Both the position numbers and the translations under genes were made by a program. Shown here in pieces: positions 55,465 through 64,000 of a DNA stretch of 64,000 bases. Source of the stretch: Bifidobacterium sp. N4G05. GTDB taxonomy: Bacteria > Actinomycetota > Actinomycetes > Actinomycetales > Bifidobacteriaceae. Within the stretch, counting starts at the first letter, position 1, and each line of letters starts with the position of its first letter. The notes under the pieces are model-generated. The model saw only the letters and a program-made list of their open reading frames with translations. It did no database searches and had not been told where the DNA came from. The stretch is from assembly GCF_002742445.1 (NCBI RefSeq), contig NZ_NJNQ01000003.1:1-64000 (forward strand). The letters run 5' to 3'.

Positions 55465-56089
55465 CGGAATAATCCTCCTCGGATTGCGTCATGGACTGGA
55501 GGAATTCCGCCCATGCACCTACCTGAGCGCCTGCGTCAAGACCTCCATCGGCATAGTCTAATGGCGTCCAAGACACACGAATCTCACATCCGGTTTCTGG
55601 AGCGTCGGATTGCCCGCCAAATACCGTGCTTCTTGTAACGGTGACGGTTCCTGAAACATGTTCGACACCGTATGCGCCGATCTGGTCCGCCATCGCATCC
55701 CAATACATGGATGGCGTCAGGCAATCCCTTTCGTTGCCAGGCAATGGCAGCGCGGCGAATGCGGCGCAACGCCAATGCGAATGCCAGTCGTTTCGGTATT
55801 TATGCGAATACAACACCATGATCCAACCGGTGGAACGCGTCTCATCGCAGTCCATTTCGACGCCGATGCCGAAACTCGCCATGGCGCATGGTACTGGAAT
55901 CTCACGATATGACACACCTGATAATCGTGGCATGCGTTCCACGGAAAGTACGGCATCCCACACTTTGTCTGGCACACCGGAGGGTCGAGTCAACATTGAT
56001 TCAGGAGGGGCTGCGCAGGCGCACGATCCCCTACCTGTGGTGCGCGCTTCGTTGGGTGCACCTTGAGGAAAAGCATAGATGTCCGCCAT
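55457..56089 (-). CDS. DUF3000 family protein
   Basis: The 210-residue protein matches actinobacterial DUF3000, usually encoded just upstream of ribonuclease D. Conserved parts include VWDAVLSVERM, GWIMVLYSHKYRNDWHSHWRCAAFA, and VTRSTVFGG. No biochemical role is known. The overlap with rnd implies translational coupling. Confidence 0.88.
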   Translation of the reverse strand: MADIYAFPQGAPNEARTTGRGSCACAAPPESMLTRPSGVPDKVWDAVLSVERMPRLSGVSYREIPVPCAMASFGIGVEMDCDETRSTGWIMVLYSHKYRNDWHSHWRCAAFAALPLPGNERDCLTPSMYWDAMADQIGAYGVEHVSGTVTVTRSTVFGGQSDAPETGCEIRVSWTPLDYADGGLDAGAQVGAWAEFLQSMTQSEEDYSVD

Positions 56090-56137
56090 GATTCAAGACT
56101 ACGGCAGCGACACCGTTTCCATGGTATTTCACAGCAT

Positions 56138-56178
56138 TTCGCCACGCGTCAAATGTGAAGATTTTTCCGCGTGGCGAA
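56138..56178. repeat. Inverted repeat upstream of the DUF3000 gene
   Basis: TTCGCCACGCG and CGCGTGGCGAA form an 11-bp stem with a 19-nt loop containing TTTTT, between pflA's end and the DUF3000 start. It may terminate pflA mRNA. Confidence 0.5.
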
Positions 56179-56283
56179 CGCCGGTTCAACAGTTGCGCGA
56201 ATATTCCTTTTTTCGATCGCCGAGGCATTTTCAAACGATTGATCTGTCTGGGATCGTTGGCTGGAATATGCGAGTCCTCCCGT

Positions 56284-57165
56284 TTAGTAGACGGTGAAGC
56301 CGTGCGATTGGAATTGTTCCACTACACGCTGTTTCATTGCCGCGGACGGCCCTTTCTGATCTTCCAGCGGGTAGGGAATGTCGAGCATATGCCATTTTGG
56401 GCGGCCCAGCTGGTGGAATCCGAGCACGTCGATATGTTCCACGGCGTCGCCGAACGATTCGCAGATCTTCGCCACGTTCTCAACGTTTTCCTCGGACGAG
56501 GTGAGCCCTGGTACGAGTACGAAACGCACCCAGATCTTCTTGCCTGCTTTGGCTAGTCGTTGTCCGAAATCGATTGTCGGCTGCAAAATGCCTCCGGTAA
56601 CCTTCTTGTAGGTTTCCTCGTCACCGGACTTGACATCAAGCAGACACAGGTCGATATCGTCCACCATGTCGTCGGTATAGCTTGCGCCAAGGAATCCGGA
56701 AGTGTCGAGGCATGTGTGCACGCCCATCTCCTTGGCCGCATGGAACACGCGGGAGACGAATGCTGGTTGCATCATGGATTCGCCGCCTGAGAAGGTGATG
56801 CCGCCATGCGTCGCCTTGAAAAGGTCAGCATAACGTTCGATCTTTTTGACCATGGCTTCGTAGTAGACGGGTTTGCCATCACGCATTTTCCACGTGTCTG
56901 GATTCTGGCAGTACTGGCAACGCAATGGGCAGCCGCTCATGAAAATGGTCATACGTGTTCCCGGACCGTCGACGGACGTGTTAATGTCCCAAGAATGCAC
57001 GAAACCGATATCGCCGCTTTTCAGCGCGTTGATGCGATCACGACGGTCTAATCCGATCGGCGATTCAAAGCCTGACAATCCTCCCATAAGCGTCTGGTTG
57101 ACGTAGCTTTGCGATTCTCTAAGCATGTGCCTGGTTGTGGAGCGAAAATGTACGTTCTCAGACAT
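56284..57165 (-). CDS. pflA: Pyruvate formate-lyase activating enzyme
   Basis: The ~293-residue radical SAM enzyme places the glycyl radical on PflB. It has SxxxxDGPGTR (INTSVDGPGTRMTIF), the cluster motif Cx3Cx2C as CPLRCQYC, and GGITFSGGE. ATG 57165 follows AAAGGA and is preferred over the frame opening at 57246. It is downstream of pflB on the same strand, separated by a terminator-like hairpin. Confidence 0.95.
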   Translation of the reverse strand: MSENVHFRSTTRHMLRESQSYVNQTLMGGLSGFESPIGLDRRDRINALKSGDIGFVHSWDINTSVDGPGTRMTIFMSGCPLRCQYCQNPDTWKMRDGKPVYYEAMVKKIERYADLFKATHGGITFSGGESMMQPAFVSRVFHAAKEMGVHTCLDTSGFLGASYTDDMVDDIDLCLLDVKSGDEETYKKVTGGILQPTIDFGQRLAKAGKKIWVRFVLVPGLTSSEENVENVAKICESFGDAVEHIDVLGFHQLGRPKWHMLDIPYPLEDQKGPSAAMKQRVVEQFQSHGFTVY

Positions 57166-57220
57166 CCGTGTCCTTTCGTTGTATCTCTCCAATGGTTTTC
57201 CCATATTGCACGGGGAAAAC

Positions 57221-57252
57221 AATGGGGCGGAGCTTTCACACTCCACCCCATT
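57221..57252 (-). terminator. Hairpin between pflB and pflA
   Basis: AATGGGG(C)GGAG pairs with CTCC(A)CCCCATT around an 8-nt loop. It may attenuate read-through so that activase is made in smaller amounts than the lyase. Confidence 0.65.
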
Positions 57253-57285
57253 GTCGTCTACCGTTTCACGCGGTGCCGTTCAGTC

Positions 57286-59661
57286 TCAGTCGACGACGGC
57301 GCCCTGGTGGAACGTACGGGAAATCACGTCGAGCTGCTGTTCCTTGGTGAGCTTGACGAAGTTCACCGCATAGCCGGAGACACGCACGGTCAGGTGCGGG
57401 TACTTCTCCGGGTGATCGACGGCATCCTCGAGCTGTTCCTTGCGCAGCACGTTGATGTTGGCGTGGTACAGACCATGGCCATTGCCGGCATCCAGAATGC
57501 CCACAAGGTTGCCGATGCGCTCGTCCTCATCGCGACCCAGACCGTCAGGGGTGATGGTGTTGGTCAGCGAAATGCCGTCAAGAGCGTCGTTGTAGTCGAT
57601 CTTGCCGACGGAGAACATGGACGGCAGCATACCGTGGGAGTCCATGCCGTTCTCCGGATTTGCGCCCGGAGCGTACGGGGTGCCCTTCTTGTGGCCGGAC
57701 GGGAAGGCACCGGTGGCCTTGCCATATTCCACGTTGGAGGTGATGGTCAGGATGGACTGGGTCGGGACTGCTCCGCGGTACACCGGCAGGCGCTTGACCT
57801 GGCCCATAACGGTGGAGACGACCCACTTGGCGATCTCGTCGGCACGATCATCGTCGTTGCCGTACAGCGGGAACTCGCCTTCGGTGCGGTAGCCGACAAT
57901 CAGATCGTCATCGGCACCTTCAACGTACTCCGCCTCGTGACCCGGGGTGGTCTTGGCGTCCTTGTTGTAAATCGGGTAGACCTTGGCGTACTTGCATGCG
58001 GACAGGGAGTCGGCTGCGATGGACAGACCGGACATACCGCAACCGAGGGTGCGGTACACTTCCTTGTCGTGCAGAGCCATCTCGATGGACTCATATGCAT
58101 ACTTATCGTGCATGTAGTGGATGATGTTCAGAGCCATGACGTAGGTCTCGGACAGCCATTCGAGAGCCTTCTCATAGTTGGCCTTGACCTTCTCGTAATC
58201 CAAGGAGCCGTCGGCTTCCGGCTGAACCGGCTCGATAACGCCCTTGTCGATGACCTGCATGCCCGTCATCTCGTCGCGGCCGCCGTTGATGGCGTACAGC
58301 AGGGCCTTGGCGGAGTTCACGCGGGCTGCAAAGAACTGCATCTGCTTGCCCACGCGCATCGGGGAGACACAGCATGCGATGGCGGCGTCATCGCCCCAGT
58401 GGGAGCGGATTTCCTTGTCGGACTCGTACTGGATTGCCGAGGTGTCGATGGAGATCTTGGCGCAGAAACGCTTGTAGGCTTCCGGCAGCTTCGGATCCCA
58501 GAAGATGGTGATGTTCGGCTCCGGGCCAGGTCCAAGGTGCTCGAGGGTCAGGGTGTCGAGCAGACGGAAGGAGGTCTTGGTGACCAGCGTACGGCCATCA
58601 TCGCCGAAGCCTGCGTCGGACCAAGTCGCCCAGTACGGATCGCCGGAGAAGATCGCGTCGTAATCCTTGGTACGCAGGAAGCGCACGATACGCAACTTCA
58701 TGACCAGATTGTCAATGATCTCCTGTGCGTCGGTCTCGGTGATCTTACCGGACTTCAGGTCACGCTCAAAGTACACGTCGAAGAAGGTAGAGACGCGGCC
58801 GAACGACATTGCGGCGCCATCCTGGCTCTTGACGGAAGCGAGGTAGCCCATGTAGGTCCACTGCACTGCTTCCTGAGCGGTCTGTGCCGGACGGGACAGG
58901 TCAAGACCATATTCGTTGCCGAGGTTGATCAGCTGCTTCAGGGCCTTGATCTGCTCGTCATGCTCCTCGCGGAAGCGAATCCAGTGCTCGATCTCCGGCT
59001 CGGTGAAGTCGTTGCGGTACGGCACGGAGTCCTTGTCACGCTGCTTGAACTTGATCAGGGTGTTCACACCATACAGTGCCACACGACGGTAATCGCCGAT
59101 GATGCGGCCACGGCCGTAGGCATCCGGCAGGCCGGTGAGGATCTTGTTGTGGCGGGCAACCTTGATCTGCTTGGTATACACGCCGAAGACGCCGTCATTG
59201 TGGGTCTTGCGGTACTTGGTGAAAATCTTCTTGATTTCCGGATCCGGCTCCTTGCCGGCTTCCTTGATGGCCTGCTCGACCATACGCCAACCGCCATTCG
59301 GCATCATGGCGCGCTTGCAAGGAACGTCGGTCTGCAGGCCGACAACCACATTGTCAACTTCCGGAGAGTCGATGTAGCCGGCGCCGAATGCGTCGATGCC
59401 AGCAGGGGTGTGGGTGTCGACGTCGTAGACGCGCTGCTTGCGCTCTACTGCCAGATAGTTGTCATCGAGGTACTGCCACAGGTGCTTGGTCTTCTCGGTG
59501 GCGTCAGCCAGGAAAGACTCATCGCCCTCATAAGGCGTATAGTTCTTCTGAATAAAGTCACGGACATCAATGTCCTTCTGCCAGTTGCCCTCAGCGAAGC
59601 CTTCCCAAGCCTTAGCCTGAAGCTCTTCCGGGGAGACTGCCGTCGCATCAACTGCTGCCAT
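57286..59661 (-). CDS. pflB: Formate acetyltransferase (pyruvate formate-lyase)
   Basis: The ~791-residue glycyl-radical enzyme converts pyruvate and CoA to acetyl-CoA and formate. It has the adjacent catalytic cysteines in IACCVSPMR and the radical glycine in [10 protein letters not shown] close to the C-terminus. In bifidobacteria it supplies formate, ethanol precursors and extra ATP from the fructose-6-phosphate shunt. ATG 59661 follows AAGGAG. Codon use is strongly C-biased, as in highly expressed genes. A CRP/FNR-like palindrome lies 109 nt upstream. Confidence 0.97.
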   Translation of the reverse strand: MAAVDATAVSPEELQAKAWEGFAEGNWQKDIDVRDFIQKNYTPYEGDESFLADATEKTKHLWQYLDDNYLAVERKQRVYDVDTHTPAGIDAFGAGYIDSPEVDNVVVGLQTDVPCKRAMMPNGGWRMVEQAIKEAGKEPDPEIKKIFTKYRKTHNDGVFGVYTKQIKVARHNKILTGLPDAYGRGRIIGDYRRVALYGVNTLIKFKQRDKDSVPYRNDFTEPEIEHWIRFREEHDEQIKALKQLINLGNEYGLDLSRPAQTAQEAVQWTYMGYLASVKSQDGAAMSFGRVSTFFDVYFERDLKSGKITETDAQEIIDNLVMKLRIVRFLRTKDYDAIFSGDPYWATWSDAGFGDDGRTLVTKTSFRLLDTLTLEHLGPGPEPNITIFWDPKLPEAYKRFCAKISIDTSAIQYESDKEIRSHWGDDAAIACCVSPMRVGKQMQFFAARVNSAKALLYAINGGRDEMTGMQVIDKGVIEPVQPEADGSLDYEKVKANYEKALEWLSETYVMALNIIHYMHDKYAYESIEMALHDKEVYRTLGCGMSGLSIAADSLSACKYAKVYPIYNKDAKTTPGHEAEYVEGADDDLIVGYRTEGEFPLYGNDDDRADEIAKWVVSTVMGQVKRLPVYRGAVPTQSILTITSNVEYGKATGAFPSGHKKGTPYAPGANPENGMDSHGMLPSMFSVGKIDYNDALDGISLTNTITPDGLGRDEDERIGNLVGILDAGNGHGLYHANINVLRKEQLEDAVDHPEKYPHLTVRVSGYAVNFVKLTKEQQLDVISRTFHQGAVVD

Positions 59662-59769
59662 TTCCACTCCTTCTGGGTGTTGGTTTGGCGACGCATCGTT
59701 ACGTCGTCGCTAGTTATCGATTCTAGCTGCATAAACCTGTATAGAACCTGAGTTTACGAGGAAATAAAA

Positions 59770-59783
59770 GTGACATATGTCAC
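59770..59783. promoter_or_regulatory. CRP/FNR-like palindrome upstream of pflB
   Basis: GTGACATATGTCAC is a perfect 14-bp palindrome. With flanks it reads AGTGA-N6-TCACA, one base away from the TGTGA-N6-TCACA consensus of CRP/GlxR-type regulators. Confidence 0.6.
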
Positions 59784-59799
59784 AATTGCGAAGTATGAA

Positions 59800-59833
59800 A
59801 AATCGCGGTGCCGTAATCCGGACACCGCGATTT
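59800..59833. terminator. Terminator between the 60043 gene and pflB
   Basis: AAATCGCGGTG pairs with CACCGCGATTT around a 12-nt loop. It is just past the stop of the small minus-strand gene. Confidence 0.75.
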
Positions 59834-59848
59834 CATATATCGAATCAA

Positions 59849-60043
59849 CTACTTTTCATCGGAAGACCAGCGTTTCCATTCACGATCCTGTTCTTCCCAT
59901 TTGATGTTGCGTTCCTGCACGATCTTCCATGCATCGAGCGCGTCTTCCCTGGTTTTGTATGGTCCCATACGATGGCTCGCCGGTGAGATCATACCCAGTT
60001 CAGGCTGTTCGGTGACCGTATTGAAATACCATTGCTTTTCCAT
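59849..60043 (-). CDS. Small conserved protein, SPOR-like
   Basis: The 64-residue product (MEKQWYFNTVTEQPELG, MGPYKTREDALDAW) resembles the short actinobacterial proteins with a SPOR-like fold (xxGPYxTxxEA). Role unknown. AAGGAG lies 4 nt before the ATG. It follows nadE on the same strand. Confidence 0.8.
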   Translation of the reverse strand: MEKQWYFNTVTEQPELGMISPASHRMGPYKTREDALDAWKIVQERNIKWEEQDREWKRWSSDEK

Positions 60044-60089
60044 ATCACTCCTTACGAAGCGTGTAACGAAACAATAGTTCGTCGCTGTT

Positions 60090-61787
60090 TTATTCGCGGA
60101 ACGCGTTGGTGATCGGCAAGCGACGATCACGACCGAACGCCAATGCCGTCACTTTCGGACCAAGCGGGTACTGACGTCGCTTCCACTCGGCGCGATCCAC
60201 CAATCGCATAACCGTGTCGACGGTGGTCTCATCGAAGCCGTCGGCCAGAAGATCCTCGCGACCATGCGCATGTTCAATGTACATTGCCAACACCTGATCG
60301 AGCAGCTCATATTCCGGCAGCGAATCGGAGTCTTTCTGCCCCGGGCGAAGTTCGGCGGATGGAGCCTTTTCAATCGAATTGACGGGAATCATCACGCCGT
60401 CCGGCAACGGCGTTCCCGCAGACCCCTGCTCGTTGCCCACGATATGCAGTCCGCCAATGCCCATGCCTTCGGCGGCAGCCTTGTTGCGCCAGCGGGAGAT
60501 CTCCCACACACGGGTCTTGAGCAGATCCTTGATCGGAGCGTATCCGCCGACCGCATCGCCGTAAATCGTGGAATAACCGCAGGCAAGCTCCGACTTGTTG
60601 CCCGTGGCGACAGCCAGAAGCCCCTTGGAATTCGAATATGCCATGACAATCACACCGCGAATACGCGCCTGCAGGTTCTCAGCGGCCACACCTTCAAGAT
60701 CGAGCTGCTTCTGGAAGGAGACGAACAGCGGTTCGATGGGCTGAATGTCGTAGTGCGCTCCAATATTCTTCGCCAGATCGGCGGCATCATCTTTCGAACC
60801 GTCAGACGAGTACATGCTCGGCATGGAAATGCCATACACGTTAGCTCCTCCCACGGCGTCCGCGGCCATGGCCGCCACCAATGCGGAGTCGATGCCGCCG
60901 GAAAGGCCAAGGCACACGCCCTTGAAATGGTTCTTGGCCATATAATCCTTCAAGCCAAGCACGCAGGCGGTGTACACCTCTTCGTCCGGATCGGGCTTAG
61001 CTGCGATAGATCCAGCTTTCTGGCGTTCGGCAGTGGTGTCGAGGTCGAAGAAGCTCAGATCCTCCATGAACATCGGCGAACGTTCCAGCAGCGTGCCATC
61101 GGCATCGACCACGAAGCTGCCACCGTCAAACACCAGATCGTCTTGGCCTCCCACCTGGTTGAGATAGATCATCGGCGCGTTCACTTCGGCCGCACGGCGT
61201 ACTGCAAGGTCGATGCGGGTGTCGGTTTTGCCTTCCTCATATGGCGAACCGTTCATGGTGAGCAGCAGATCGATGTTCTGCTTGGCGAGCTCCGCCACGG
61301 GACCGCCATCCTGCCAGATGTCTTCGCAAATGGCCACGCCGATGCGTGCACCGTTCACGTCGAGTACCATGGATTTGTTGCCGGGGCTGAAAATGCGGAA
61401 TTCGTCGAACACACCATAGTTGGGCAGAAAGTGCTTGTCGTAGCCGGCCCAAACCACGCCGTCATGCAATACGACGAGTCGGTTGCGTGGCTTGGATGTC
61501 TCGCGATCAGTGCCGACCGTGCCGACCACCACAAACAGGTCGCCAAGCCCATCGGCAGCCAGTTCGGCGGCAAGCCAGCTGGCTTTGTTCCACGCGGATT
61601 TACGGAAAGTGGCCCGCAATGCGAGGTCTTCAATCGGATATCCGGTAAGCGTCATTTCAGGAAAGACCACGACTTGTGCGCTGTTGCTGGAAGCGAGATG
61701 CGCATAGCGCATGACTTTGTCTGCGTTGGAGTCGAGGTCTCCCACGCAAGTGTCGATTTGGGCGAGGGCGAAACGAATGTCTGTCAT
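60090..61787 (-). CDS. nadE: Glutamine-dependent NAD synthetase
   Basis: The 565-residue enzyme has an N-terminal nitrilase-type glutaminase with its Glu in FPEMTLTGYP (about 44), Lys in YDKHFLPNYG and Cys in AICEDIW. A C-terminal synthetase domain carries LGLSGGIDSALVAAM (about 300). It makes NAD+ from deamido-NAD. No ribosome binding site precedes ATG 61787, and TACACT 8 nt before it could be a -10 box, so the mRNA may be leaderless. Confidence 0.95.
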   Translation of the reverse strand: MTDIRFALAQIDTCVGDLDSNADKVMRYAHLASSNSAQVVVFPEMTLTGYPIEDLALRATFRKSAWNKASWLAAELAADGLGDLFVVVGTVGTDRETSKPRNRLVVLHDGVVWAGYDKHFLPNYGVFDEFRIFSPGNKSMVLDVNGARIGVAICEDIWQDGGPVAELAKQNIDLLLTMNGSPYEEGKTDTRIDLAVRRAAEVNAPMIYLNQVGGQDDLVFDGGSFVVDADGTLLERSPMFMEDLSFFDLDTTAERQKAGSIAAKPDPDEEVYTACVLGLKDYMAKNHFKGVCLGLSGGIDSALVAAMAADAVGGANVYGISMPSMYSSDGSKDDAADLAKNIGAHYDIQPIEPLFVSFQKQLDLEGVAAENLQARIRGVIVMAYSNSKGLLAVATGNKSELACGYSTIYGDAVGGYAPIKDLLKTRVWEISRWRNKAAAEGMGIGGLHIVGNEQGSAGTPLPDGVMIPVNSIEKAPSAELRPGQKDSDSLPEYELLDQVLAMYIEHAHGREDLLADGFDETTVDTVMRLVDRAEWKRRQYPLGPKVTALAFGRDRRLPITNAFRE

Positions 61788-61828
61788 AGTTGACTAGTGT
61801 ATTGCGATTTGCGTATCAGATATGCAAA

Positions 61829-61865
61829 CGGCACGCATATGGCGAGAAAAACCACATGCGTGCCG
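61829..61865 (-). terminator. Hairpin downstream of the M20 gene
   Basis: CGGCACGCAT pairs with ATGCGTGCCG with an inner GG/CC pair. It lies 76 nt beyond the stop of the M20 amidohydrolase. Confidence 0.6.
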
Positions 61866-61940
61866 AATGATCATCGTGCATATCACATATATCTTCAGCT
61901 ATCTTCGATCACAGGAGAATTGGGCCGAAGATCGACCAGC

Positions 61941-63089
61941 TTACGCAAGTTCGTTCAACACGGTAAACGCTGCGTTGGCATAGAATTCCACGCCCGCCTG
62001 TAAAGATTCGTCCAATCCCACGAAGTTCGGGCTGTGCCAGTCGGGGCATCCTTCCTCACCATTGGAGCCGATGAAGGCGAACACGGGCAACGCAACCTCG
62101 GTGTATTCGCAGAAGTCCTCCCCCGCCATCGACGGGTGGATCGGCTCAAGTTGCGCATATTCCCGCACATCATCGGCCACGATCTTCGACAGTCCCTCGT
62201 CGGAGACCAGCGGATCCTGGAAATCGTCCCAGTCGATGTCGGCGGTGATCCCGTAGCCAGCTGCGATGGCGTTGACCTGTTCCTTGAAGCGTTCACCGAC
62301 CATGATGCCGTCTGACTTGTGGAAGTAACGCACGGTACCTTGGAAACTTGCCTTGGCCGGCACCACATTCCATACATGACCGCCATGCAGTTCGGTGATG
62401 GAAAGCACCAATGGATGGAATGGCGACACATTACGGCTCACGATGGTCTGCAACGCGAGAATCATCGTGGCGAGCGCTTCGATAGGGCCGGTGCCCTTGT
62501 GCGGGTAGCCGGCATGCGTGCCCGTAGCGTGGAGCGTGACATGGAATTTCACGCATCCGGCCATCATGGGGTCAGGGCCGATGGCAATCTGCCCAGGCGC
62601 ATAGTTGGGGTTGTTGTGCGCGCCGATGATGGCGGAGACGTCGGCCAGCAGTCCCGCGTCGATCATGGCGCGTGCGCCGGTGCCTGTTTCTTCGGACGGC
62701 TGGAACAGCAGTTTGATGGATCCCTTGATTTGTTTGCGGTGTTTGGCAAGCCAGAATGCCGCTCCCAGCAGATATGACATGTGCAGGTCGTGGCCGCAGC
62801 CGTGCATGACTCCATCGTTGACCGAGGAGAATGGCAATCCCGTGTCTTCCTGAATGGGAAGACCGTCGATGTCGGCGCGCAATGCGATGCGCGGTCCGGG
62901 TTGTTCTCCACGGATCAGCCCGACCACACCCGATTCGAGCGGATTGTTCAGGATTTCGATGTCGTGCGCTCTGAGCAGTTGCTCAATGTAGGCGCTTGTT
63001 TTGAATTCCTTGAAGCTGCGCTCCGGATGGGCGTGCAGGTAATGGCGGATTTCGATGAGTTCCGGCGTGATTTCGACATGTTCAGTCAT
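61941..63089 (-). CDS. M20-family amidohydrolase
   Basis: The 382-residue metallohydrolase has the M20D pattern: LHAHPERSFKEF, LRADIDGLPIQE, the metal-binding HGCGHDLHMSYLL, and FQPSEETGTGARAMIDAG. It removes an acyl or amide group from an amino acid derivative (hippurate hydrolase-like); the substrate is not determined. It is followed upstream by the methionine transporter genes, same strand, 62 nt apart, so a role with sulfur amino acid derivatives is possible. Confidence 0.88.
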   Translation of the reverse strand: MTEHVEITPELIEIRHYLHAHPERSFKEFKTSAYIEQLLRAHDIEILNNPLESGVVGLIRGEQPGPRIALRADIDGLPIQEDTGLPFSSVNDGVMHGCGHDLHMSYLLGAAFWLAKHRKQIKGSIKLLFQPSEETGTGARAMIDAGLLADVSAIIGAHNNPNYAPGQIAIGPDPMMAGCVKFHVTLHATGTHAGYPHKGTGPIEALATMILALQTIVSRNVSPFHPLVLSITELHGGHVWNVVPAKASFQGTVRYFHKSDGIMVGERFKEQVNAIAAGYGITADIDWDDFQDPLVSDEGLSKIVADDVREYAQLEPIHPSMAGEDFCEYTEVALPVFAFIGSNGEEGCPDWHSPNFVGLDESLQAGVEFYANAAFTVLNELA

Positions 63090-63151
63090 CTTGCGTGAAT
63101 CCCCCTTGGTTGCTTCTCTCCATTAAGATTAAGCGGCTTTCATCGTTGCTG

Positions 63152-63844
63152 TCAGCGTTTCAGCAGGTGCTTCGCGATGGCATTGGCGACGCCCTGCACC
63201 ACCTGAACAAGTACAATCATAATGATTACCGCCGTCCAAGTCACAGTCTGGTCGAATTTCTGGTATCCGTAGGCGATGGCGAAATTACCAAGACCGCCGC
63301 CGCCGATGTATCCGGCCATGGCCGACATGTCGAGCACGCCGATGAACAGGAACGCGTAGGCGAGAATCAGCGGCGCGAGCGCCTCCGGAATAAGCACGGT
63401 ACGCACGATGGTGAATTTCGAGGCTCCCATGGCTCGTGCCGCTTCGATCACACCGGAGTCGACGGGAACCAGATTCTGTTCGACAAGCCTGGATGTGGCC
63501 ATGGTGCACATGATGATCATCGGGAAGATCGCGGCGGCCGTACCGATGGAGGTGCCGATGACTTTGATGGTCAACGGTTGCATGGCTGCGAGGAAGATGA
63601 TGAACGGTATCGGTCGGATGATGTTCACGATCACGTCGAGGATGCGGTAAACGACCGCGTTTTCGAATAGGTTGCCAGGACGCGTTCCGTAGAGTACCAC
63701 GCCGAGGACCAGTCCGAGAATACCGCCCACGATCATGGTGACGAACACCATTTCCAAGGTTTGCCCGATGGATTCAAACAGGAGCGGTCGTAGTACCGTC
63801 CAGTCGCTACGGCTTGCGAGGGTTACGCCTTCAATCTGTGTCAT
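63152..63844 (-). CDS. metI: Methionine ABC transporter permease MetI
   Basis: The 230-residue permease has five or six membrane helices and the EAA loop EAARAMGASKFTIVRTVLIPEA. The N-terminal FESIGQTLEMVFVT and the end GYIGGGGLGNFAIAYGYQKF are typical of MetI. It forms the D-methionine/L-methionine channel with MetN. Its ATG overlaps the metN stop as ATGA. Confidence 0.95.
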   Translation of the reverse strand: MTQIEGVTLASRSDWTVLRPLLFESIGQTLEMVFVTMIVGGILGLVLGVVLYGTRPGNLFENAVVYRILDVIVNIIRPIPFIIFLAAMQPLTIKVIGTSIGTAAAIFPMIIMCTMATSRLVEQNLVPVDSGVIEAARAMGASKFTIVRTVLIPEALAPLILAYAFLFIGVLDMSAMAGYIGGGGLGNFAIAYGYQKFDQTVTWTAVIIMIVLVQVVQGVANAIAKHLLKR

Positions 63845-64000
63845 GCCTGCTCCTGTCCGGCCTTGATAAGGGCCTGTTCATATGGTGTCGGCTGTGCCGC
63901 GGTACCGAAATCGACGATATCGCTGTTTTGCGCCAGTTCGTTCAGGAACGATTCGACATTGTCTCCGCCGAATTCGTAGGTGATCGCTCCGATGGCCACG
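63841..64000 (-). CDS. metN: Methionine ABC transporter ATP-binding protein MetN (C-terminal part)
   Basis: About 52 codons at the right edge encode the end of a NIL regulatory domain (ITYEFGGDNVESFLNELAQN, ALIKAGQEQA), which binds methionine and inhibits transport in MetN proteins. The gene starts outside the window. Confidence 0.85.
   Translation of the reverse strand, partial: VAIGAITYEFGGDNVESFLNELAQNSDIVDFGTAAQPTPYEQALIKAGQEQA

Noticed and set aside
57109-59751. 880-codon plus-strand ORF antisense to pflB and pflA
   Set aside because: pflB and pflA are certain on the other strand. The long frame arises from C-ending codons of a highly expressed gene, and its product has no family features.
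60264-61793. 509-codon plus-strand ORF over nadE
   Set aside because: Shadow of nadE, whose motifs are complete on the minus strand.

Overview
The window looks like a chromosomal segment of a Bifidobacterium (Actinomycetota, moderately high GC). Supporting signs are the pyruvate formate-lyase/activase pair, a polyphosphate glucokinase, the ribonuclease D-DUF3000 pair, an approximately 890-residue LigA with a long lineage-type insert, frequent GTG starts, and vitamin salvage by ECF transporters under riboswitch control. I cannot name the species. No tRNA, rRNA, CRISPR array, insertion sequence or intact prophage is visible.

Left part (1-29.8 kb) is mostly ordinary core genome. It holds an HMP/thiamine-precursor ECF transporter (ykoE, start of ykoD) behind a TPP riboswitch, an Mrp-type P-loop ATPase, ligA, two large conserved proteins of unknown role, a shortened aryl-sulfate sulfotransferase, an ABC ATPase, an aminotransferase, ppgK, a GT2 glycosyltransferase, tenA behind a second TPP riboswitch, yhbY, ribU behind an FMN riboswitch followed by a fused EcfA-EcfA-EcfT energising protein, a SWIM/SNF2 helicase, a secreted HNH nuclease, a potassium channel, a D-2-hydroxyacid dehydrogenase, dtd and an alpha/beta hydrolase.

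Middle part (29.9-51 kb) is accessory. On the minus strand lie a GmrSD-type restriction protein (DUF262, DUF1524, RAMA-like domain) whose DUF4268-like tail is cut off by a TGA at an expected Trp and by a frameshift, and an AT-richer ApeA/HEPN-like protein. On the plus strand is a tightly overlapping operon: PLD-like/SNF2-type helicase, DUF4391 protein, type III Mod methyltransferase, type III Res nuclease. The mod target-recognition region is compositionally foreign and carries a near-perfect 27-bp-arm palindrome. After these come a HepT-MntA toxin-antitoxin pair with a palindromic operator candidate and an overlapping third ORF, an isolated metallophosphoesterase, and a graveyard of gene fragments (dehydrogenase duplicate, aldo/keto reductase, flavodoxin, a large frameshifted protein), with palindromes and a repeat family shared with the 25.4 kb region.

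Right part (51-64 kb) returns to core genome: GNAT acetyltransferase, YdcF-like protein, trigger factor, ribonuclease D with DUF3000, pflA-pflB with a CRP/FNR-like palindrome upstream of pflB, NAD synthetase, an M20 amidohydrolase, and the methionine ABC transporter metI with the end of metN.

Functionally, the riboswitch-controlled genes form a vitamin B1/B2 scavenging set. The middle island is a stack of anti-phage modules in different states of repair. All calls come from reading sequence and recalled family knowledge; no database search was possible.
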